Assembly: GCA_019454865.1 (NCBI GenBank)
Contig: JACFNJ010000174.1
Coordinates: 1-5,014, forward strand
Length of the DNA stretch: 5,014 bases
DNA from: Bacteroidia bacterium
GTDB lineage: Bacteria; Bacteroidota; Bacteroidia; UKL13-3
Direction of reading: 5' to 3'
A program made the position numbers and the translations under genes. Shown here one piece after another: positions 1 to 5,014 of this stretch. The notes below the pieces were generated by a model. It was not told the origin of the DNA and did no database searches. It saw nothing but the letters and a program-made list of their open reading frames with translations. Numbering within the stretch: position 1 is the first letter of the stretch; the number at the start of each line of letters is the position of its first letter.

Positions 1-1
1 A

Positions 2-379
2 TTAGTAAGAGTGGAATTCAAAGAAATGCAATATTTATACAAAGATGGTTCAAACTTCGTATTAATGGATACCGAAACGTATGATCAGATAATGGTTAGT
101 GAAATAATGTTTGGCGATCAGGCACGGTTTTTAAAAGAAGAAATGATGGTAAAGGTTTCGTTTGAAGGGGATGAACCAATAGGTGTTGAGCCTCCTACAT
201 TTGTAATTTTAGAAGTAACATATACTGAACCCGGTGTAAAAGGCGATACTGCTACCAATACATTAAAGCCTGCAACATTAGATAATGGAGCTGAGGTTAG
301 GGTTCCTTTGTTTACCAACGTGGGTGATAAGGTAAAAGTAGATACTCGTACAGGCGAGTATGTTGAACGTGTTAAATAA
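2..379 (+). CDS. efp: Elongation factor P, C-terminal part (5' end outside window)
   Basis: EF-P binds the ribosome between the P and E sites and rescues stalling at consecutive prolines. The frame is open from base 2, giving 125 residues; the family is about 188 residues, so roughly 63 N-terminal residues are missing. These include domain I with the tip residue (position 34 region) that is modified in many bacteria. What remains is domain II, starting near the MQYLYKDG motif, and domain III with the hallmark stretches PPTFVILEV, PGVKGDTA, KPATL-NGAEVRVPLF and the C-terminal KVDTRTGEYVERVK. These align by eye with E. coli EF-P along the whole length. A GTG at 11 opens a shorter reading frame, but it is internal: it encodes a Val within domain II and cannot be the true start. 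The gene ends just before a bidirectional terminator and faces the next gene. Identification is firm; modification status cannot be judged without the N-terminus. Confidence 0.97.
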   Translation, partial: LVRVEFKEMQYLYKDGSNFVLMDTETYDQIMVSEIMFGDQARFLKEEMMVKVSFEGDEPIGVEPPTFVILEVTYTEPGVKGDTATNTLKPATLDNGAEVRVPLFTNVGDKVKVDTRTGEYVERVK

Positions 380-400
380 GTAGTAAATTCTAATAAAAAT

Positions 401-436
401 AAAAAACACGAAGTGAAATTCGCTTCGTGTTTTTTT
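401..436. terminator. Bidirectional intrinsic terminator between efp and the PhoD-like gene
   Basis: The arms are CACGAAGTGAA (407-417) and TTCGCTTCGTG (419-429). They pair with one T-G wobble to give about 9 usable base pairs closing a five-base AAATT loop. Six A's (401-406) precede the stem and seven T's (430-436) follow it, so either strand reads as a stem followed by a U-tract. It lies 21 bases after the efp stop and 23 bases beyond the stop of the convergent minus-strand gene, as expected for a shared terminator. Confidence 0.88.
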
Positions 437-459
437 ATGGGTTTAAATTATTGTTTTAA

Positions 460-1812
460 TTACAAATCAAAACTTCCGCTTAGCATTACCGCTGGTAATT
501 CATCATCTCCAATTTCATCACGTGTAGTATATGCCTTGTAATTTACGGTATTGTTTTTAATACTAATAAGCATTACACTTGGGTCTGTTTGTCCGGCACC
601 ACTTTGTATGCGATACATATATTCTAAATTCATGTTAACGATGTGTTGTTTCCATACAAAATCATTATAATTAGCAAGGGCTACATCGTAATGCGACAAT
701 GCGCCTGTCATTAACTCGTGTATCGTTATGGAGTCGTGTAAATCGGTTTTTAAGGTAAGCGTACTATGAATTGCTGCATTTCCTTGTCCGGTTAAAAAAA
801 CCAATTTATCAATTTTGTTTTGCTTAATAAAGGATAAAATTTCTTCTTTTTGTTCAATAAATGCTTCTGCACTCCAATATTCGCTGTAGTCAGTTTCTTT
901 AATAGTAATAAAAGGTACAGTGCTTACAACAAACTTTGGAATATCTTTGTTTTCAATTAACCACAATTTAAATGCTTCCAATTGTTCAGCACCAAGCATT
1001 TGTCGTTGTTGCTTTTGCTTAACAAATTGAAAACGTTCCATACGTGTATCCATTACAAAAAATGCCTTATCTGCACATTTATAAGAGTAATAATACTTGT
1101 TATCACCGTAATTGTTTGGGTTTTTACTGTGCTGAAACGAGCGATAGGATGGAAGTGCTTCACGCAAATAATAGGAAGCAGTTTTAAAATCATATTCTAC
1201 ATCGTTAGCAAAACGGTAATACAATTCATGGTCATTTATGGCCATGTAGTTAGATAACCTGCCAAAAAATTCTGCTGCTTCTCTACTTTTCCAATTTTCT
1301 AAATATTTATTGGCATACGAGTCGGATTGAATAGGTGTATTAGTAGCAGGAGCATCAATATATATTTGATTTCCTGCATGTAACATAAATGCCGGCTTGT
1401 CTATTTTTCTTATATTATTTAAAATGTTAAATACTCTTTTTCCATCCTTTTCATTACGTTGCATGAAATTGCTTCCTAAAATAAAGGAAGTAGGGTAATT
1501 TACTCGTGGAACAGTATTAAAACTTCCTCTGTTTGAGCGATTAATAGGTACGCCCGCAATATCTTTTATAATAACTTCTACGGTATATAAAAGCCGTAAA
1601 AGTCCGCTATCGGATGGATTTAACTCTTCAAATTCATGTACACCTATAAAATTCTCATGTTTATAAATGGTTAAATTTTGAGTAATAGTTTGAAAATCAC
1701 TTCTTAGGGTGATTTGTGCGGTTAAAGTTGTTGTACTTTCGTTATTTACAATGCCTCGTACCCAAATTTTTGCTGAGTTTTCAGAGACATGTCCAATAAT
1801 TAACTGACACAT
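460..1812 (-). CDS. PhoD-like metallophosphatase-fold protein with degenerate active site
   Basis: The 450-residue product has the architecture of the alkaline phosphatase D (PhoD) family. An N-terminal beta domain (about 1-100; GHVSENSAKIWVRG is typical) precedes a metallophosphatase domain (about 108-440). Family landmarks are recognisable: FILGS (110-114), HAGNQIYID (145-153), INDHE (192-196), VMDTR (253-257), G274/Q277/W284, FLTG (339-342) and HELMTGALS (365-373). The metal-binding positions are changed, however. The Cys of the usual SC motif is Asn115, GDQIY is GNQIY (Asn148), DDHE is NDHE (Asn193), and GDxH is Gln343-Gly344-Asn345. I checked the codons for 148, 193, 343 and 345. Tyr151, Asp194 and His195 remain. 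A catalytically dead or repurposed protein is inferred. No signal peptide, Tat motif or lipobox is visible, so it is probably cytoplasmic, unlike classical PhoD. The start is the only option: upstream in frame there is no ATG, GTG or TTG before a stop at 1849-1851. The gene appears to be a single-gene unit. Confidence 0.85.
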   Translation of the reverse strand: MCQLIIGHVSENSAKIWVRGIVNNESTTTLTAQITLRSDFQTITQNLTIYKHENFIGVHEFEELNPSDSGLLRLLYTVEVIIKDIAGVPINRSNRGSFNTVPRVNYPTSFILGSNFMQRNEKDGKRVFNILNNIRKIDKPAFMLHAGNQIYIDAPATNTPIQSDSYANKYLENWKSREAAEFFGRLSNYMAINDHELYYRFANDVEYDFKTASYYLREALPSYRSFQHSKNPNNYGDNKYYYSYKCADKAFFVMDTRMERFQFVKQKQQRQMLGAEQLEAFKLWLIENKDIPKFVVSTVPFITIKETDYSEYWSAEAFIEQKEEILSFIKQNKIDKLVFLTGQGNAAIHSTLTLKTDLHDSITIHELMTGALSHYDVALANYNDFVWKQHIVNMNLEYMYRIQSGAGQTDPSVMLISIKNNTVNYKAYTTRDEIGDDELPAVMLSGSFDL

Positions 1813-1882
1813 ATAATTTGTGTGTTTTTTGTGAAATTTAAAGTAAAACTACACATAAAATTTATTAAATCTAAAATTATTG

Positions 1883-1890
1883 CAAATTTA
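1883..1890 (-). promoter_or_regulatory. Possible Bacteroidota -7 element for the PhoD-like gene
   Basis: Read on the minus strand this is TAAATTTG, matching the TAnnTTTG element of Bacteroidota primary sigma-factor promoters. It would give a leader of about 65 bases. No TTG or TTTG is seen at the expected -33 spacing. A near-match, TAAATTTC, lies closer to the start (1832-1839). Such octamers occur by chance in AT-rich DNA, so the call is tentative. Confidence 0.3.
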
Positions 1891-1961
1891 TTTCCTCTTG
1901 TGAAGCATTGTTTTGTTGTTATATTCTAATAATCAGAGTGTAATATATTTGATAAAAATAG

Positions 1962-1989
1962 CCTATTAGTAAAAGTTTTTGTAAATAGG
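1962..1989. repeat. Imperfect inverted repeat in the divergent region
   Basis: CCTATT (1962-1967) and AATAGG (1984-1989) are perfect complements. On the plus strand the stem can continue, after one A-A mismatch, through two G-T pairs and three A-T pairs to an AGTT loop. There is no T-tract after it, so it is not a standard terminator. An operator or a chance repeat in AT-rich DNA are both possible. Confidence 0.35.
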
Positions 1990-2104
1990 TTTATATAATC
2001 TGAAATTAATCCGGTTTCTGTTTAGAAAGTCATTGCTGTTATTTTTATTAAAACTTAATAAAACCTAAATAGTATATTCCGTATTAAAAATTGCATAAAT
2101 ATCT

Positions 2105-2112
2105 TACATTTG
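2105..2112 (+). promoter_or_regulatory. Bacteroidota -7 promoter element for the TPR gene
   Basis: TACATTTG, followed by CACCAC, fits the TAnnTTTG element typical of Bacteroidota promoters. Transcription would begin near 2117-2120, leaving a leader of only about 7-10 bases before the ATG at 2127. No clear -33 TTG is seen at canonical spacing; the TTG at 2091 is too close. The position argues strongly against translation starting at TTG 2091, because that codon lies upstream of the predicted transcript start. Confidence 0.65.
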
Positions 2113-2126
2113 CACCACAAAAAAAT

Positions 2127-2783
2127 ATGAAATTTTACAACTTATTGATTAAGTATCGTTTGTGGTTAGGTTTGCTGTCGTTGGTATTAGGCTTGACGCT
2201 TAACTTTGCCAGTTTTGGTGATATTTGGGCTGCAATAATCTTTTATACAATTGCTTTTATAGCTATTTTTACTCATTTTTTTATTGGCCCAATGCGATTG
2301 GTTCAAGAACCAATGGAAAATGGTAATATTGAAGAAGTTGAAAAAATATTAAAGAGCATTTGGTTTCCTAATTTACTTTTTAAGCCGATACGTAGTACTT
2401 ATTTTACCTTACAAGGAAACTTAGCAATGATGAAACAAGATTTTGACAGTGCTGAAAAACACTTGAAAAAAAGTTCTGAGATAGGTAGTTCATTAGTTGA
2501 TAATGAAGGCTCAAATAAATTACAGTTGGGTGTAATGGCTTTGCAAAAAAGCAATTATAAAGAGGCAGAAAAATATTTAAAAGCGGCACTTTCAAAAGGT
2601 ATTCCGGATAAGGAGAGTGAAGCAATGGCACACCTTGGAATGGTGCAGATATACATGAATAAAAGAGAGTTTAGGGCTGCAAAAGAGTTTTTTAGACGTG
2701 CCAAAAACTGCAAACCGAAAAATGAACAAATCGTTTCGCAGATTAAAGACTTAGAAAAATACTTAACTCGCGTACCGGGATAG
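2127..2783 (+). CDS. Membrane-anchored tetratricopeptide repeat protein
   Basis: The product has 218 residues. Two hydrophobic helices (about 11-29 and 33-54) form an N-terminal hairpin with a short loop at NFASFGD. The basic N-terminus (K2, K9, R11) predicts both ends on the cytoplasmic side. After a linker come about three TPR-like helix pairs: 88-121 (LQGNLAMMKQDFDSAEKHLK), 127-158 (LGVMALQKSNYKEAEKYLKA) and 164-197 (AHLGMVQIYMNKREFRAAKE). Each shows the TPR pattern of small and aromatic residues. TPR domains bind partner proteins or peptides, so a cytoplasmic membrane-tethered scaffold is inferred; the partner is unknown. I chose ATG 2127 over an in-frame TTG at 2091 because the promoter element lies between them and the hydrophobic hairpin starts normally from this Met. 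No Shine-Dalgarno is present, only an A-rich leader. A small secreted protein gene follows 14 bases downstream, probably co-transcribed. Confidence 0.88.
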   Translation: MKFYNLLIKYRLWLGLLSLVLGLTLNFASFGDIWAAIIFYTIAFIAIFTHFFIGPMRLVQEPMENGNIEEVEKILKSIWFPNLLFKPIRSTYFTLQGNLAMMKQDFDSAEKHLKKSSEIGSSLVDNEGSNKLQLGVMALQKSNYKEAEKYLKAALSKGIPDKESEAMAHLGMVQIYMNKREFRAAKEFFRRAKNCKPKNEQIVSQIKDLEKYLTRVPG

Positions 2784-2797
2784 TTTTATTGATTAAA

Positions 2798-3118
2798 ATG
2801 CATTTATCATTCCCCCAAAAAATCAATTCATTCTCTATCGTAAGTATGGCTATATTGCTTTTGCTTGCTTTGTTTTTATGCAATATTGTTACTGCAAAAA
2901 ATGCTTATGGTTCAAAGAATACTTACGCTTGGAGTGATTGCGACAATGTGGTTTCGTGTGATGAAACCGAGCATGATAATGTGGAAGTAGATACTAAAGT
3001 AATGTTTGTTGGATTACGTATTAGTAATTACGAATTAGTTAATTTACAAATAGTAAAAAACTCTAAAATTAATTGTAATAACGACAAGAACTTGCCGATT
3101 AAACCTCCAAGAATCTAA
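2798..3118 (+). CDS. Small predicted secreted protein of unknown function
   Basis: The product has 106 residues and I do not recognise the family. A hydrophobic segment (about 14-32) preceded by Lys8 and followed by VTA-K (31-34) looks like a Sec signal peptide with cleavage after Ala33, leaving about 73 residues in the periplasm or outside. It is not a lipoprotein: Cys28 sits in LFLC without the small residues of a lipobox. The mature part contains Cys48, Cys54 and Cys93, a patch rich in Asp and Glu (47-65), and a basic Pro-rich tail (KPPRI). An uncleaved membrane anchor is the alternative reading. I chose ATG 2798; an in-frame TTG at 2789 would add three residues and is less likely. A later ATG at 2846 would drop Lys8 from the signal region. 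The gene follows the TPR gene by 14 bases and is itself followed by a terminator, which supports a two-gene transcript. It could still be a spurious ORF in AT-rich DNA. Confidence 0.6.
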   Translation: MHLSFPQKINSFSIVSMAILLLLALFLCNIVTAKNAYGSKNTYAWSDCDNVVSCDETEHDNVEVDTKVMFVGLRISNYELVNLQIVKNSKINCNNDKNLPIKPPRI

Positions 3119-3133
3119 TTTTATTTCTTACCT

Positions 3134-3175
3134 TGATATCACTATTCTTTTCCTATAAGAGTAGTATCATTTTTT
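3134..3175 (+). terminator. Intrinsic terminator after the TPR and small-protein genes
   Basis: TGATA (3134-3138) pairs with TATCA (3165-3169). After a three-base bulge (TCA, 3139-3141), CTATTCT (3142-3148) pairs with AGAGTAG (3158-3164), including one T-G wobble. The loop is nine bases and six T's follow (3170-3175). It sits 15 bases after the small-protein stop, and separates that unit from the efflux operon. Confidence 0.72.
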
Positions 3176-3211
3176 ATTAGTCGAGTATCGACATTTTATC
3201 AAAACTCAAAT

Positions 3212-4339
3212 ATGTTATTGAAAAAAATATGTATAGGCTTATTTAGTATAGCCATTATAACGGGTTGTGCAGACAACCCAAAAGCAGATGAAAATGCAAA
3301 CATTTTTCCGGTTACCGAAGTGGTAAAAATGGATACAACTACTTTTACGGATTATGTTACAGAAATTCATGCAGTTCAAAATGTAGAAATTAGAGCTCGA
3401 GTGAGTGGCTATTTAGAAAAAAATTGGGTTGATGAAGGTGCACAAGTTAGTAAAGGGCAATTATTGTTTACTATTAACAGTCAAGAGTATCAACAAGAAT
3501 TGGCAAAAGCAAAAGCGCAATACAAAAGTGCACTTGCTGATTTAAAAGCGGCTGAATTAGAGCTGAAAAATGTAACCCAATTAGCCAATAACAAAATAGT
3601 TTCTGTAACCGAACTTGAGCTTGCAAAGAACCGACTTGAGGCTCAAAAAGCTAAAATGGAAGAAGCTTTGGCGCATCAAACACATGCCTCTGTGCGGTTA
3701 TTACACACTGAAATACGCGCTCCGTTTGATGGGATTATTAATCGAATCCCCAATAAAATGGGTAGCTTAATTGAAGAAGGTACATTACTTACATTGATAT
3801 CATCAAGTGATGAAGTTTATGCATATTTTGATGTTTCCGAAAGGGAGTATTTGAACTTTGCAAAACGTATGCGAAATGCGGATAATGCTTCACGAAATGT
3901 GAGCTTAATATTAGCTGATGGGCAAAAACATGAGTACGAAGGCATAATTGAAACAATGGAAGGAGCAATAGATGCGGCAACAGGTACTATCGCTTTTAGA
4001 GCACGATTTAAAAACTCAGGGAAACTAATTAAGCATGGCGCAAGTGGTAAAGTAAGGGTGTATTATAAACATAAGCAGGTATTAGTAATTCCGCAAAAAG
4101 TAACTTTTGAAATTCAAGACAAAATGTATGTGTACGTGTTGGATGATAAAAACAGAATTTCATCGCGAAACATTGAAATAGCTCAACGTATGCCACATTT
4201 ATACATTATTCAATCCGGCTTAAAAGAAGGCGAGAAGATATTGTATGAAGGAATTCAATTAGTTAAAGAGGGTCAAGAAATAAAACCTGAATATATTTCA
4301 TTACCAAAAATCATTCAATCATTTAATAAAAAGGGATAG
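3212..4339 (+). CDS. RND efflux periplasmic adaptor subunit (AcrA/MexA type), lipoprotein
   Basis: The 375-residue membrane fusion protein bridges an RND pump to an outer-membrane channel. The N-terminus is a lipoprotein signal: K4-K5, a hydrophobic stretch, and the lipobox ITGC with Cys19 as the predicted lipidated residue. The first half of the lipoyl domain is at about 55-90 (EIRARVSGYLEKNWVDEG, VSKGQLLFTI). A coiled-coil alpha-hairpin rich in Ala, Lys and Glu spans about 91-163. The second lipoyl half follows (TEIRAPFDGIINR, 166-178), then the beta-barrel (about 200-285) and the membrane-proximal domain (about 288-358, with LVIPQKVTFE). Length and domain order are normal for the family. 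ATG 3212 has no Shine-Dalgarno but supplies a complete lipoprotein signal. The gene lies three bases from the pump gene. No promoter is recognised in the 93 bases upstream, although a terminator there implies its own start. The substrate cannot be predicted. Confidence 0.95.
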   Translation: MLLKKICIGLFSIAIITGCADNPKADENANIFPVTEVVKMDTTTFTDYVTEIHAVQNVEIRARVSGYLEKNWVDEGAQVSKGQLLFTINSQEYQQELAKAKAQYKSALADLKAAELELKNVTQLANNKIVSVTELELAKNRLEAQKAKMEEALAHQTHASVRLLHTEIRAPFDGIINRIPNKMGSLIEEGTLLTLISSSDEVYAYFDVSEREYLNFAKRMRNADNASRNVSLILADGQKHEYEGIIETMEGAIDAATGTIAFRARFKNSGKLIKHGASGKVRVYYKHKQVLVIPQKVTFEIQDKMYVYVLDDKNRISSRNIEIAQRMPHLYIIQSGLKEGEKILYEGIQLVKEGQEIKPEYISLPKIIQSFNKKG

Positions 4340-4342
4340 CCG

Positions 4343-5014
4343 ATGTTAAAGATGTTTATCGAAAGACCGGTACTTTCGCTGGTTATTTCACTTTTTATAA
4401 CTTTACTTGGTATATTGGCATTAACCCAATTGCCCATTACATTGTACCCGGATATTGCACCTCCGGCTGTTACAGTTACTACAAAATATACAGGTGCTAA
4501 TGCCGAAGTGTGTTCTAAGGCTGTAGTTACCCCATTAGAGCGAGCCATAAATGGAGTGCCGGGAATGCAGTATATGAACTCAGTTTCAAGTAATGATGGA
4601 ACTAGTATTATTCAAATATATTTTAGGGTAGGAACTGACCCTGATTTGGCTGCGGTAAATGTACAAAACCGAGTAAGTACTGTATTAGACGAATTGCCAG
4701 AAGAGGTAATAAAGGCTGGGGTATCCACAGAAAAGGAAGTGAACAGTATTCTTATGTCGCTTAATCTATTTTCAAAAGATACTTCGGTAGATGAACGTTT
4801 TATTTTCAACTTTGCCGATATAAATCTTATACCGGAGTTGAAACGTATAGATGGAGTTGGATTTATACAAATGATGGGAACACGTGAATATGCAATGCGA
4901 ATATGGCTAAAGCCGGAAAAACTTGCTGCATATGGTGTTTCATCGGATGAAATAGTGCATGCACTTAGAAGTCAGAACATAGAAGCAGCACCGGGTAAAG
5001 TAGGTGAAAGTTCG
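4343..5014 (+). CDS. RND multidrug efflux permease (AcrB/HAE1 family), N-terminal part
   Basis: The frame is open to the window end, giving 224 residues; HAE1 pumps have roughly 1,030-1,060, so about 800 are missing. AcrB-type pumps are proton-driven inner-membrane trimers that capture drugs or lipophilic compounds from the periplasm. The sequence begins with the hallmark MFIERP (4-9), then transmembrane helix 1 (about 10-29), then LPITLYPDIAPPAV, the start of the periplasmic porter domain. Further matches to AcrB are the TPLERAINGVPGMQYM region, GTDPDLAAVNVQNRV, GV-TEKE and YAMRIWLKPEKL (from residue 183), ending near SQNIEAAPGKVG. The proton-relay Asp and Lys residues of the transmembrane core lie beyond the window. 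ATG 4343 follows the adaptor stop (TAG CCG ATG) and both genes are in the same frame. AAGGGA at 4331-4336 is a weak Shine-Dalgarno-like site. Translational coupling with the adaptor is likely. Confidence 0.96.
   Translation, partial: MLKMFIERPVLSLVISLFITLLGILALTQLPITLYPDIAPPAVTVTTKYTGANAEVCSKAVVTPLERAINGVPGMQYMNSVSSNDGTSIIQIYFRVGTDPDLAAVNVQNRVSTVLDELPEEVIKAGVSTEKEVNSILMSLNLFSKDTSVDERFIFNFADINLIPELKRIDGVGFIQMMGTREYAMRIWLKPEKLAAYGVSSDEIVHALRSQNIEAAPGKVGESS

Larger units (their letters stand above)
1813..2126. other. Divergent intergenic region without genes (314 bases)
   Basis: This very AT-rich stretch separates the divergent PhoD-like and TPR genes. I find no convincing ORF or RNA gene. It contains a well-placed promoter element for the TPR gene (2105-2112), a weaker candidate on the minus strand (1883-1890), and a plus-strand TATATTTG (1944-1951). 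That last element is about 175 bases from the TPR start and has no well-spaced TTG upstream, so it may be chance. An imperfect inverted repeat lies at 1962-1989, and there is a short near-duplicate of the type AAAACYTAA at about 2050-2068. Nothing here resembles a known riboswitch. Confidence 0.7.

Noticed and set aside
118..318. Minus-strand ORF of 66 codons
   Set aside because: It is antisense to the well-conserved EF-P reading frame and has no recognisable features.
982..1257. Plus-strand ORF of 91 codons
   Set aside because: It lies wholly antisense inside the PhoD-like gene, whose family motifs are clear, and its own product is a low-complexity hydrophobic sequence with no recognisable domain.
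1944..1951. TATATTTG as an upstream promoter for the TPR gene
   Set aside because: It matches the octamer but lies about 175 bases from the start, has no TTG at proper spacing, and such matches are expected by chance in DNA this AT-rich.
1900..2090. Possible small RNA or riboswitch in the divergent region
   Set aside because: No conserved structural motif, strong hairpin with T-tract or promoter-terminator pair could be identified.
2404..2631. Minus-strand ORF of 75 codons
   Set aside because: It is antisense to the TPR repeats, which account for the sequence.
3129..3135. TACCTTG as a possible -7 promoter element for the efflux operon
   Set aside because: It lacks a full TAnnTTTG match, and it would place the intrinsic terminator hairpin directly downstream in the leader.
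3789..3980. Minus-strand ORF of 63 codons
   Set aside because: It is antisense to the beta-barrel region of the adaptor gene; its His/Leu-rich product looks like a reverse-strand artefact.
4315..4809. Two minus-strand ORFs (4315-4548 and 4612-4809)
   Set aside because: Both are antisense to the adaptor end and the AcrB-like pump, whose plus-strand frame is open and matches the family throughout.

Overview
The window looks like the chromosome of a low-GC member of the Bacteroidota. The evidence is AT-rich sequence, genes without Shine-Dalgarno leaders, a promoter element of the TAnnTTTG type close to a start codon, and protein sequences typical of that phylum. The exact genus cannot be read from the sequence.

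Positions 2-379 hold the C-terminal two thirds of elongation factor P, whose start lies outside the window. It converges on a gene read from the minus strand (460-1812), and one symmetric hairpin between them can stop transcription from both sides. The minus-strand gene encodes a 450-residue PhoD-like metallophosphatase-fold protein. It has no signal peptide, and nearly all of the expected metal-binding residues are replaced, mostly by Asn or Gln. This possible pseudoenzyme is the most unusual item in the window.

A 314-base gene-free divergent region (1813-2126) separates it from a rightward pair: a membrane-anchored TPR protein (2127-2783) and, 14 bases later, a small predicted secreted cysteine-containing protein (2798-3118). 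A bulged hairpin with a T-tract (3134-3175) closes this unit.

The right end holds the first two genes of a tripartite RND drug-efflux operon. A lipoprotein periplasmic adaptor (3212-4339) is followed after three bases by the AcrB-like inner-membrane pump (4343 to beyond the window end). The outer-membrane channel, if encoded here, would lie to the right of the window. I see no mobile elements, tRNA or rRNA genes, CRISPR arrays or phage genes. Apart from the PhoD-like protein and the small secreted protein, the content is ordinary housekeeping and efflux.
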